Origin: Gillisia sp. CAL575
GTDB lineage: Bacteria > Bacteroidota > Bacteroidia > Flavobacteriales > Flavobacteriaceae
Direction: 5' to 3'
Assembly: GCF_000403785.1 (NCBI RefSeq)
Contig: NZ_APHJ01000037.1
Coordinates: 1 to 64,000, forward strand
Length of the DNA: 64,000 nt
Each line of letters begins with the position of its first letter. Positions within the stretch are counted from its first letter, which is position 1. The position numbers were made by a program, and so were the translations under genes. The notes below the pieces were generated by a model. It saw only the letters and a list, made by a program, of their open reading frames with translations. It did no database searches and had not been told where the DNA came from. Below, one piece after another: positions 26,852 to 34,326 of the stretch.

Positions 26852-28108
26852 TTGCAAACACTTTATAACATACTTATCTGGTTGACTGAAAAGTTGCTGC
26901 CTATTTCAACATTCTTCAGTCCTAAAATGAAATTATTTGTTGATGGAAGAAAGAGGACTTTTTCACTTTTAAAATCTGAAATTAATAAAGAAGATCGAGT
27001 TATTTGGTTTCATATGGCTTCTTTAGGAGAATATGAGCAAGGGGTTCCGGTAGCTGAAAGAGTGAGGCAGCTCTATCCAAATCATAAAATTGTAATTAGC
27101 TTTTATTCGCCCTCAGGTTATGAGATCAAGAAAAATTCACCTTTAGCAAATATTGTGATTTATCTGCCTTTGGATACTGTTAAGAATGCAAAATCATTTT
27201 TAGATCTTGTACATCCTGAGCTAGCGGTTTTTGTGAAATACGAATTCTGGCCAAATATATTGAATGAACTTAAAAATAGGGGCATTCAAACATTATTGAT
27301 TTCTGGCGGATTCAGAAAAGATCAACTTTTTTTTAAGATGAACAGTGATTGGTTTAAAAAACCTTTGGAGGCCTTTGATCATTTTTTTGTTCAAAATGGA
27401 AAATCTAAATCATTGCTGAATTCTATAGGTTTTCAAAATGTAACAGTTTGTGGTGATACAAGATTTGATAGGGTTACTAATCAACTACAACAGAATAATA
27501 AATTAGATTTTATTGAAGAATTTATAGATGATAAATTATGCATTGTGGCCGGAAGTACATGGCCAGAGGATGAATTGCTTCTGGAGGAATTTATAAAACA
27601 AAATGACTCGGATGTTAGAATTATAATCGCACCGCATACTATAGAACGAGATAGGATTAAAAATTTTCAAAATAGAATTTCAGTTCCCTCTGTTCTCTTT
27701 TCAGATAAAGCGGGTAAACAACTATCAGATTATAAGGTCTTGTTTATAGATACTATAGGTTTATTAACGAAAATCTATAATTATGCCGATATTGCTTATG
27801 TTGGCGGAGCAGTGGGAACCACAGGTCTTCACAATATCTTAGAGCCCGCCACATTTGGAATTCCAATTATTACAGGTAAAAATTTCCAAAAATTTCCTGA
27901 GGCTATAGAATTGAAAGCGCTTAAAGGATTATATACTGTTAACTCTAAACACGAGCTTATTTCCATCTTCAATGAACTAATTGTTAATTCTGAATTTCGG
28001 TTGCTAACTGGGAGTAAATCGCGACAGTACATAAAATCCAATATTGGCGCTACAGAAATAATAAGTAACTATATAAAGCTAAATTGTCTTAAAACTTGCA
28101 GATATTAA
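26852..28108 (+). CDS. waaA: 3-deoxy-D-manno-octulosonic acid (Kdo) transferase
   Basis: Kdo transferase (418 aa) that attaches Kdo to lipid A, with a GT-B fold and an N-terminal membrane anchor. VIWFHMASLGEYEQGVPVAE near residue 49, VFVKYEFWPN near residue 128, VAGSTWPEDE near residue 230, and the C-terminal IAYVGGAVGTTGLHNILEPA with GIPIITGKNFQKFPEA are family hallmarks. The start is TTG (26852): the only ATG downstream (residue 26) would remove the membrane segment, and the frame holds no upstream ATG before a stop. A -7-like TATTTTAG lies 16 nt before it. Confidence 0.92.
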   Translation: MQTLYNILIWLTEKLLPISTFFSPKMKLFVDGRKRTFSLLKSEINKEDRVIWFHMASLGEYEQGVPVAERVRQLYPNHKIVISFYSPSGYEIKKNSPLANIVIYLPLDTVKNAKSFLDLVHPELAVFVKYEFWPNILNELKNRGIQTLLISGGFRKDQLFFKMNSDWFKKPLEAFDHFFVQNGKSKSLLNSIGFQNVTVCGDTRFDRVTNQLQQNNKLDFIEEFIDDKLCIVAGSTWPEDELLLEEFIKQNDSDVRIIIAPHTIERDRIKNFQNRISVPSVLFSDKAGKQLSDYKVLFIDTIGLLTKIYNYADIAYVGGAVGTTGLHNILEPATFGIPIITGKNFQKFPEAIELKALKGLYTVNSKHELISIFNELIVNSEFRLLTGSKSRQYIKSNIGATEIISNYIKLNCLKTCRY

Positions 28109-28219
28109 CTTCCTTTTATTAAATGAATCAATTTAATACTAAAATATTCTAAAAATATAAACGCTATGTTTAATATTATAGTAATTTCGAAGATTAAATT
28201 ATAATACAAATCAAACTAT

Positions 28220-28456
28220 ATGAAACGAGTAATTTATTTAACAGCTTTAATTCTTACAGGTACTACTACGCTTATTTCTTGTAGAGATACCGCTGAAAAG
28301 GAAACAGTTATAGTGAAAGAAGTTAGAGTTGAAACCGAAAAAGCAGAACCTGTAGAGGAACGTAAAGGGATTTTAGAGAGAACAGCACAAGAGGTTGATA
28401 AAGAAGTAAATAAGGAAGTGGATAAGAGAATTGATGAAATAGGGGATGATAATTAA
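28220..28456 (+). CDS. small acidic lipoprotein 1 of 3
   Basis: 78 aa. The signal ends LISC (Cys21), followed by RDTAEKETVIVKEVRVETEK and a charged helical region with repeated EVDKEVNKEVDKRIDEIGDD. It is the first of three tandem tiny lipoproteins that share the S-C-R-[DE] context. No domain recognised; possibly an amphipathic outer-membrane tether or stress-related YtxH-like filler. Confidence 0.7.
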   Translation: MKRVIYLTALILTGTTTLISCRDTAEKETVIVKEVRVETEKAEPVEERKGILERTAQEVDKEVNKEVDKRIDEIGDDN

Positions 28457-28551
28457 TTGAATCTATTTCTATTGAATTTAGAATTTTATCCTTTTTTATA
28501 TATATTTATATAGATAATTACTACAAAACCAATAACTATAAAATTAAACTT

Positions 28552-28833
28552 ATGAGAAAATCAATTTTAGTACTAGCAACGGCCTTTACACTTAGCGCCT
28601 TTTTCACTTCATGTAGAGATACAAAGAAAGAAAGTGATGATATGGAAATGAGTGATGATATGGACGACATGGATGATATGAACGACGACATGGATGATGT
28701 TGGAGATGATTTAGAAGAAGCAGCAGATGATACTGGAGATGCAGTAAAGAAAGCAGCCAATAAAACAGGGGATGCAGTAAAGAATGCAGCTAATGAAGTT
28801 GAAGCTGAGGTTGAAGGAACAGATGATATGTAA
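28552..28833 (+). CDS. small acidic lipoprotein 2 of 3
   Basis: 93 aa. The signal ends FFTSC (Cys21), followed by RDTKKESDDMEMSDDMDD, an extremely acidic Asp/Met tract, then two near-identical helical repeats TGDAVKKAANK and TGDAVKNAANE. The repeats resemble the amphipathic 11-residue motifs of desiccation/LEA-like or phasin-like proteins, but this is weak. The minus strand also stays open here because of codon bias; that frame is not a gene. Confidence 0.72.
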   Translation: MRKSILVLATAFTLSAFFTSCRDTKKESDDMEMSDDMDDMDDMNDDMDDVGDDLEEAADDTGDAVKKAANKTGDAVKNAANEVEAEVEGTDDM

Positions 28834-28936
28834 TTTATTGCTTCTTTAAGCAATAGATAAATTGTTCAAATATTTAGAATACCTCAATTAGAGATAATAG
28901 GGATTCTTAAATTAACAAACCACTAAAATTTAAATT

Positions 28937-29059
28937 ATGAAAAAAATTGTTTTTTTATTAGCCTTAACCTTTACTTCTAGTATTGTGTTAACCTCTTGCA
29001 GAGAAGAAAAATCTGGTATAGAGAAAGTTGCTGATGATGTTGAGGATGCTGTAGATTAA
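28937..29059 (+). CDS. small acidic lipoprotein 3 of 3 (40 aa)
   Basis: A 40-codon ORF, MKKIVFLLALTFTSSIVLTS followed by Cys21, then REEKSGIEKVADDVEDAVD and TAA. The lipobox (VLTSC), the Arg-acid pair after the Cys and the acidic ending EDAVD match the two upstream lipoproteins, so I consider it a real gene despite its size. It precedes the bidirectional terminator. Confidence 0.65.
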   Translation: MKKIVFLLALTFTSSIVLTSCREEKSGIEKVADDVEDAVD

Positions 29060-29084
29060 CATTTAGAATCAACTAAAATATTTT

Positions 29085-29116
29085 AAAATCCATCTCTAAC
29101 CAGGATGGATTTTTTA
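29085..29116. terminator. bidirectional terminator, lipoproteins / S24 regulator
   Basis: AAAATCCATC (29085-29094) pairs with GATGGATTTT (29104-29113), with T-runs on both sides. It ends the lipoprotein run (+) and the S24 gene (-), whose stop codon lies at its edge. Confidence 0.8.
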
Positions 29117-29881
29117 GTGTTTAAAAGTCTTGAATTCACTTTTTAATTCGTCCATAGATTCCTGAAGCTGTCTAAGTAATCCGCTTTCTGAGGTGGCATC
29201 TATACTAAATGTTAGTTTACTATTCACTTGCCACAATTCTTGAATATCACTGATCTTAACTTCTACAGGAGCATATTCTTCATTAATTGAAATTAATACT
29301 ACTTTAAAGGGGTCATCCAGTTTTTGGATTTTTTTTACAAGAACGGAATCGTATAATACAACCACATAGATCTTATTACTGCTAATTTCAGTAATACTTG
29401 GAATTCCTTTTCCTAGAACCCACTCTCCGGGTCTTAAATTAGGCATCATACTATCTCCTTCTACCTGAAAGCCACGATAAGAAGCATTTCTGTATTCGGG
29501 CAAAGGAATATCGAAAGCGGGTAATTGTTGGTACCATTCTACATCCTGGACGTTATGGGGATAACCTGCAGCGGCTTTTTGATTTACTAAAATTATATTT
29601 TCTTCCTCTCCGCTATTAACAGTGATAACCTTTGGGCTAACATCTCCTTTATTTATCTGTAGATATTTTTGAGCGCTCTCTCCGAATAGCCAAAGTGGGT
29701 TCACTCCAAATTGCCTTAATAACTCTGCAACTATTTTTCCAGAAAGTTTTGTTCGACCACGCTCAATATCGGCAGTAGAATTTTTTATACCCAGTAATTC
29801 TGCAAATTCACTTTGCGTGAAATTGTGATCATCGCGAATTTCCTTAAATCGCTTTATTTCAAATGTTATATCTGTACCCAT
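29114..29881 (-). CDS. LexA-like XRE-S24 self-cleaving repressor
   Basis: About 255 aa. An XRE helix-turn-helix at residues 8-60 (RFKEIRDDHNFTQSEFAELL, TADIERGRTKLSG) is joined to a LexA/UmuD-type S24 domain. Visible active parts: an Ala-Gly cleavage-like site in QKAAAGYPHN, catalytic Ser in VEGDSMMPNLRPGEWVLG, and catalytic Lys in DSVLVKKIQK. The start at 29881 is preferred to 29914, because the longer version would run through the promoter and one operator half-site. Two GGAATaAtTCC-like sites upstream (29902-29934) suggest autoregulation, and the dinB-dnaE palindrome carries the same half-site. Inferred role: damage-responsive repressor of the mutagenesis operon. Confidence 0.85.
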   Translation of the reverse strand: MGTDITFEIKRFKEIRDDHNFTQSEFAELLGIKNSTADIERGRTKLSGKIVAELLRQFGVNPLWLFGESAQKYLQINKGDVSPKVITVNSGEEENIILVNQKAAAGYPHNVQDVEWYQQLPAFDIPLPEYRNASYRGFQVEGDSMMPNLRPGEWVLGKGIPSITEISSNKIYVVVLYDSVLVKKIQKLDDPFKVVLISINEEYAPVEVKISDIQELWQVNSKLTFSIDATSESGLLRQLQESMDELKSEFKTFKH

Positions 29882-29884
29882 AAT

Positions 29885-29892
29885 CAAATATA
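29885..29892 (-). promoter_or_regulatory. -7 box of the S24 gene
   Basis: Minus strand TATATTTG, a perfect TAnnTTTG, only 3 nt before the ATG at 29881. The transcript would start at or very near that ATG, implying a leaderless mRNA. Confidence 0.55.
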
Positions 29893-29901
29893 ACATTTTT
29901 C

Positions 29902-29934
29902 GGAATAAATCCATTTTTATATTGGAATAATTCC
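29902..29934. promoter_or_regulatory. two operator half-sites of the S24 gene
   Basis: GGAATAATTCC (29924-29934) is identical to the first half-site of the dinB palindrome. GGAATAAATCC (29902-29912) differs by one base. Start-to-start spacing is 22 bp here and 19 bp at dinB. Both lie immediately upstream of the -7 box. Confidence 0.7.
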
Positions 29935-30012
29935 TATATATAAAATGGATACAAAAATGCTCCCTAAGAAAAATATTCCAAGAGAGCCTTTATTAAATAT
30001 GAATTTATGGAA

Positions 30013-30498
30013 TTAAGCTTTCGCTTTTTTATTTAAGCGTTTTTCTGCAAGATCATCTAATTTTTGGTCTGCTTTGTATTCTTCATCTAAGGTTTTCTGA
30101 AGCTTTTTAGCGATACTATCATGGCCTAATTCTTTTGCAAAACGTACTACTGTTCCGTAACCGGAGATCTCGTAATGTTCTACGCGTTGTGCTTCAGCAA
30201 TTAACCCAGCATCCTTAACTTCTGGTTCTGCTTTTTCTTCAATCATAGACTGAGCTTCCTTAATCAATCCTTCCATAGCCTTGCATTTTTCTCCAGTAGG
30301 TTTTATTGATAACTCTTTACAAACCTCTTCAATACGTTCTTTATGAATTTTTGTTTCCTCTAAATGACTTTCAAAAGCTTTCTTTAATTGAGCATCATGG
30401 GCGGCTTTTACCATTTTTGGTAAGGCATCTATTAATTGGTTTTCTGCGCTATAAAGATCTTTTAATTGATGTTCAAATAACTCTTCTAAATTTTTCAT
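30013..30498 (-). CDS. DUF892 ferritin-like YciE/YciF protein
   Basis: 161 aa four-helix ferritin-like protein. LEELFEHQLKDLYSAENQLI, MVKAAHDAQLKKAFESHLEET, RIEEVCKEL and VEHYEISGYGTVVRFAKELG carry the diiron-type Glu/His ligands. DUF892 members are usually induced by osmotic or general stress; exact function unknown. The C-terminal KRLNKKAKA tail is basic. Confidence 0.9.
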   Translation of the reverse strand: MKNLEELFEHQLKDLYSAENQLIDALPKMVKAAHDAQLKKAFESHLEETKIHKERIEEVCKELSIKPTGEKCKAMEGLIKEAQSMIEEKAEPEVKDAGLIAEAQRVEHYEISGYGTVVRFAKELGHDSIAKKLQKTLDEEYKADQKLDDLAEKRLNKKAKA

Positions 30499-30805
30499 AA
30501 TATTATATTTTAATGGTTATATAACGAATTTAGAAAGTATGTGAATTACTTTTAGTTAAAGACATGATAATTAAAATCTAATTTTAGTGAACGAATTGTT
30601 AAGTCATAAATGGAGATTTTAATTTATAATTGATCATTATAAATTCCTACGTTAATAGTTAATGTATTGAGATTTTAAAATTTATTTTGCCCTTAGTAAG
30701 AATATTGAGCTCTTAAAGTTTATCTAAAATTAGCAGCAATCTCCATACAGAAATTTGAATAATGGTAAATTACCTTCCTATTATATATAGAGCTAAACCG
30801 AAGAA
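30499..30805. other. AT-rich intergenic region with one inverted repeat
   Basis: No coding frame is visible in this 307-bp gap between divergent genes. AATTTATAAT (30621-30630) and ATTATAAATT (30636-30645) form a perfect 10-bp inverted repeat with a 5-nt centre, possibly an operator shared by the DUF892 and App1 genes. No perfect TAnnTTTG box was found. Confidence 0.45.
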
Positions 30806-31840
30806 ATGCTTAGAAGAATAAAAAATTTATTTAGTAGTAATAAAATTGAGAATGTTCTAATAACCCCCTATAGAAGCTATGGAACTAAAAATCACCTATA
30901 TATTTTGGGGAGAGTACTCGATGATGTTCCACTCAAAATTGTTCAAGATCAGTCCTTTCTGAATACCTTAAAAACCACTTACAAACAATTCGATAGTTTT
31001 GAAATTCCGCATGCTAAAGTAGAACTTAACATCCCTCAGTTTCTAGATCTAAAAACTGAAGCAGATAGTGAAGGTTATTTTCTCTTCGAGGAAACCTTTA
31101 CAAATGATCTTTCTAATATGGCGAATGAGGAGGGTTGGGTTACGGTGAATTTATTGTTTAATAAGAGTGAAGATTCTACACCTTCAGAAGAGAGAAAACA
31201 TTTCCAAGGAGAAGTTTTAATTCCTGAGGACAAAGCAGAATATGGGATTATAAGTGATATAGATGATACAATTATACATACTGGAGTTACTTCATTTTTA
31301 AAGTGGAGACTTCTTAAAAATTCTTTGCTTACAAATGCCTATAAAAGAATTCCTTTTAAAGGGGCAGCAGATTTTTATCAAAAGCTTCATTTAGGAAAAA
31401 ATGGAGAGAATAAGAATCCGGTTTTTTATATTAGCAACAGTCCATGGAATTTATATCAGTATCTAAAGCTTTTTATGGATTTTAATAAATTTCCAAAAGG
31501 ACCAATACTACTTCGAAATTTTCGTACTCCTTTCGATAGGTCTATTAAACCTGAAAAACCACATAAACAAAAAGAGATAATCAATATTTTAAAAACTTAT
31601 CCAGATTTAAATTTTATTTTAATTGGTGATAGTGGAGAGCATGATGCATCTATTTATACTGAAATTGCTGCTCAATTTCCAGATAGGATCTTGACTATTT
31701 ACTTGAGAAGTGTGAACCACAGGAGACAGATGAATAGGGTAAGAAGTATTGTAAGTGAGTTTGATACTACTCCAATATTAATGGTAGATAACTCTAATGA
31801 TGCCGAGGAACATGCCCGTCAAAACGGATTTATTCAGTAA
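30806..31840 (+). CDS. App1-family phosphatase (DUF2183)
   Basis: 344 aa. An N-terminal beta-rich region (YGTKNHLYILGRVLDD) precedes the App1 catalytic domain: GIISDIDDTIIHTGVTSFLK near residue 150 has the HAD-type DxDxT nucleophile motif. FYISNSPWNLYQYLKLFMD and LIGDSGEHDASIYTEIA supply the later HAD motifs. The yeast homologue is a phosphatidate phosphatase; the bacterial substrate is unproven. Confidence 0.88.
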   Translation: MLRRIKNLFSSNKIENVLITPYRSYGTKNHLYILGRVLDDVPLKIVQDQSFLNTLKTTYKQFDSFEIPHAKVELNIPQFLDLKTEADSEGYFLFEETFTNDLSNMANEEGWVTVNLLFNKSEDSTPSEERKHFQGEVLIPEDKAEYGIISDIDDTIIHTGVTSFLKWRLLKNSLLTNAYKRIPFKGAADFYQKLHLGKNGENKNPVFYISNSPWNLYQYLKLFMDFNKFPKGPILLRNFRTPFDRSIKPEKPHKQKEIINILKTYPDLNFILIGDSGEHDASIYTEIAAQFPDRILTIYLRSVNHRRQMNRVRSIVSEFDTTPILMVDNSNDAEEHARQNGFIQ

Positions 31841-31844
31841 AAAC

Positions 31845-31876
31845 AAAAAATCCCACTTTTCAGTAGGATTTTTTAA
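31845..31876 (+). terminator. terminator of the App1 gene
   Basis: AAAAAATCC (31845-31853) pairs with GGATTTTTT (31866-31874), with an inner ACT/AGT extension and a TTTC loop, 4 nt past the stop. It may also serve the convergent gene. Confidence 0.8.
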
Positions 31877-31894
31877 GTAGAATAACTCTCTATA

Positions 31895-32548
31895 TTAGTG
31901 TGAAGCACTTGCTTGTTCTTGAACTGGAGACTTCCTAGGCATTGTTCTGAAGATCACATCCCATAGAGGAGAAGATACTCCAAAAGCCTTATCTGGCTCT
32001 CTATAATGGTGAATACTATGGTGATGCCATAAGATTTTCAAAAAATTGTTTGGAACCTTAAAAGCATGCACAGAATAGTGTACTCCTAAATATGCGGTAT
32101 ATCCCATTAAAAAACCTGCAAGGAAACCAAAAGCATAATCTCCCATAACACTTCTGTATATCACAAAGAAAATAGTGGCCAAGATCAAGCTTAGTACTGG
32201 CGGCATAGCCAATCTATCTTTATCTTTCGGGAAATCGTGGTGTACACCATGCATGGTATATACAAATTTTTCTCTTTTAGGATTGGTTACTGGTAGGTGA
32301 TAGAGATACCTATGCATTAGATATTCTATAAAAGTAAAAAAGAACAATCCGCCTAAGAAAAGTAAGATTATACTTGGTACTTCAAATCCTTTTTCAACGA
32401 TCCCAAAATAAATTAGGATTGCAGAAATTACTGTAAAAATAATTAAAGGCGCAGCAATATGCGTGTGCGTAAGCTTTTCTAAAATCGGATTTTTAAAAAG
32501 TTTGGCAGAACCCTTATGTTTCGGTCTATTATGTTTGGTAGCCTCCAT
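31895..32548 (-). CDS. fatty acid hydroxylase/sterol desaturase family protein
   Basis: About 217 aa, integral membrane di-iron enzyme. The eight-histidine pattern is complete: HRYLYHLP, HGVHHDFPKD, HYSVHAF and HHSIHHYREPD, between four hydrophobic segments. Start taken at MEATKHN (32548); three more residues are possible. Substrate unknown (carotenoid and sphingoid/fatty acyl hydroxylases share this family). It is downstream of dNK on the same strand. Confidence 0.88.
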   Translation of the reverse strand: MEATKHNRPKHKGSAKLFKNPILEKLTHTHIAAPLIIFTVISAILIYFGIVEKGFEVPSIILLFLGGLFFFTFIEYLMHRYLYHLPVTNPKREKFVYTMHGVHHDFPKDKDRLAMPPVLSLILATIFFVIYRSVMGDYAFGFLAGFLMGYTAYLGVHYSVHAFKVPNNFLKILWHHHSIHHYREPDKAFGVSSPLWDVIFRTMPRKSPVQEQASASH

Positions 32549-32560
32549 TATTATCAAAAT

Positions 32561-33175
32561 TTAAAATAATCCGTGTAATTGAGCATCAATCTTACTTATG
32601 ATATCTCCCAGATCCTCCGGATTGTCTACAAAATTTATATTATCTACATCTATAACGAGCAAGTTTCCTTTATCATATGTATGGATCCAAGCTTCGTAAC
32701 GTTCATTCAGTCGGCTAAGATAATCAATAGATATAGAATTTTCATATTCTCTACCGCGTTTATGTATCTGTGAAACTAAATTTGGGATGCTGCTTCTCAG
32801 ATATATCAGTAGATCAGGACCTTCAACTACGCTTTCCATTAGATCGAAAAGTGATCTGTAGTTTTCGAAATCCCTATTTGCCATCAATCCCATTGAATGA
32901 AGATTGGGAGCAAAAATATGAGCGTCTTCATAGATGGTTCTATCTTGAATAATCTTTTGTCCACTTTCTCGAATTTGCAGAATTTGTCTAAATCTACTAT
33001 TTAGAAAATATATTTGGAGATTAAAGGACCATCGCTCCATCTTATTATAAAAATCCTCGAGATAAGGATTTTCTAGAACATCTTCATATTGTGGTTCCCA
33101 TTTGTAATGTTTTGCTAATAATTTTGTGAGGGTTGTTTTACCAGACCCTATATTTCCCGCAATGGCTACATGCAT
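32561..33175 (-). CDS. deoxynucleoside kinase
   Basis: 204 aa, dNK/dGK-dCK family P-loop kinase for nucleotide salvage. HVAIAGNIGSGKTTLTKLLA holds the Walker A, QDRTIYEDAHIFAPNL near residue 80 the conserved DR and ERS/EDxxIF region, and KRGREYENSISIDYLSRLNE the lid Arg residues. Start taken at MHVAIAG; three residues upstream (33184) are possible. The downstream sterol desaturase-like gene begins within about a dozen bases of its stop. Confidence 0.9.
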   Translation of the reverse strand: MHVAIAGNIGSGKTTLTKLLAKHYKWEPQYEDVLENPYLEDFYNKMERWSFNLQIYFLNSRFRQILQIRESGQKIIQDRTIYEDAHIFAPNLHSMGLMANRDFENYRSLFDLMESVVEGPDLLIYLRSSIPNLVSQIHKRGREYENSISIDYLSRLNERYEAWIHTYDKGNLLVIDVDNINFVDNPEDLGDIISKIDAQLHGLF

Positions 33176-33338
33176 ATTTAACACTTTATGATAGATTATT
33201 TTTTGAGGACGATGAAATTAATTCAAAGCGGATAAAGATACAAGTTTTAGGCTAAAAATAACAGATTTGAATAATTCTAAGTCTGTGCTATTTCATCCAT
33301 TTCTTCAAACTTAATTAACATTCTGGGTTAAAGAATAT

Positions 33339-33346
33339 TAAATTTG
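33339..33346 (+). promoter_or_regulatory. -7 box of the DUF302 lipoprotein gene
   Basis: TAAATTTG, a perfect TAnnTTTG, 51 nt before the ATG at 33398. A weak AGCTAA/TTAGCT hairpin lies between it and the start. Confidence 0.45.
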
Positions 33347-33397
33347 CAGACTTGAGCTAGCTAATTTTATATTTTTAGCTAATATAAAATACTGGCC

Positions 33398-34318
33398 ATG
33401 ATTAAATTTATATCTTTTTTTAGTTTGTTGTTTATTCTGAACTCCTGTAACAATGATGATCCGGGAGATGTTGTTCTTTCTTCAGAAGAAATAAATGTAA
33501 CAGGAACAAAGTATGCTGAAAGTAAAAATAATTTTGCTAATACATATTCCACTTTTATAGATTCACTGAATGCCAATGATGCTATCACTATAGTGGCAGA
33601 AGTAGACCATGCGGCTAATGCAAGATCTACCGGTCGAGTTTTGAATCCTACGAAAATTGTATTCTTTGGGAATCCCGTTTTGGGAACTCCGTTAATGCAA
33701 AAGAATCAGTTGGCTGGTTTAGATCTTCCACAAAAAGTATTATTTTTCCAAAATTCAAACAATACAGTTTATGCTATATATAATAGTGTTCCTTATTTAG
33801 AGTCTAGATATAATCTTCAGGGAGTTTCCACCTTGTCTAAAATCTCTACAGCTTTGGAAAATTTAACTAAAGCTGCTACTTCATCAGAGATACAACGCGC
33901 CACAAATTTAAGTGCAGAGTTTAAAGAAGGGATTATCACGATAGAAAGTAACCAAGATTTTGAAACTACACACAATACTTTACAGAATGCAATCGTCACA
34001 AACGAAAATTTAAGTATCGTTGCTCAATTAGATCATCAGGCAAACGCGGCCAGTGTTGGTTTGGAACTAAGACCAACTAAAATAATTATTTTTGGGAACC
34101 CAAACCTTGGTTCACCTTTAATGCAGAACAAACAAACTATAGGCTTAGATCTACCTCAAAAAATGTTGGTTTGGCAATCTGAAGATGGTATGGTGAATAT
34201 ATCGTATAATGATCCTGTGTTTCTTGCTTCTAAACATCAAATTGAAGGAAATGAGGATGTAGTATTACAAATTTCTACTGCCCTGGAAACTTTAGCTAAT
34301 ACTGCTGCGGGGAATTAA
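33398..34318 (+). CDS. lipoprotein with two DUF302 domains
   Basis: 306 aa. The signal ends ILNSC (Cys17), followed by NNDDPGD. Two DUF302 repeats: residues ~50-110 (IVAEVDHAANARSTG, KIVFFGNPVLGTPLMQ, GLDLPQKVLFFQ) and ~195-265 (IVAQLDHQANAASVG, KIIIFGNPNLGSPLMQ, GLDLPQKMLVWQ). DUF302 proteins bind small ligands or metals in an unknown way. The duplication is internal to one gene. Confidence 0.85.
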   Translation: MIKFISFFSLLFILNSCNNDDPGDVVLSSEEINVTGTKYAESKNNFANTYSTFIDSLNANDAITIVAEVDHAANARSTGRVLNPTKIVFFGNPVLGTPLMQKNQLAGLDLPQKVLFFQNSNNTVYAIYNSVPYLESRYNLQGVSTLSKISTALENLTKAATSSEIQRATNLSAEFKEGIITIESNQDFETTHNTLQNAIVTNENLSIVAQLDHQANAASVGLELRPTKIIIFGNPNLGSPLMQNKQTIGLDLPQKMLVWQSEDGMVNISYNDPVFLASKHQIEGNEDVVLQISTALETLANTAAGN

Positions 34319-34326
34319 ATTATAAT

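Noticed and set aside
28536-28853. A 105-codon minus-strand ORF opposite the second small lipoprotein
   Set aside because: A Ser/Ala-rich mirror of the Asp/Met-rich plus-strand gene, caused by its codon repeats.
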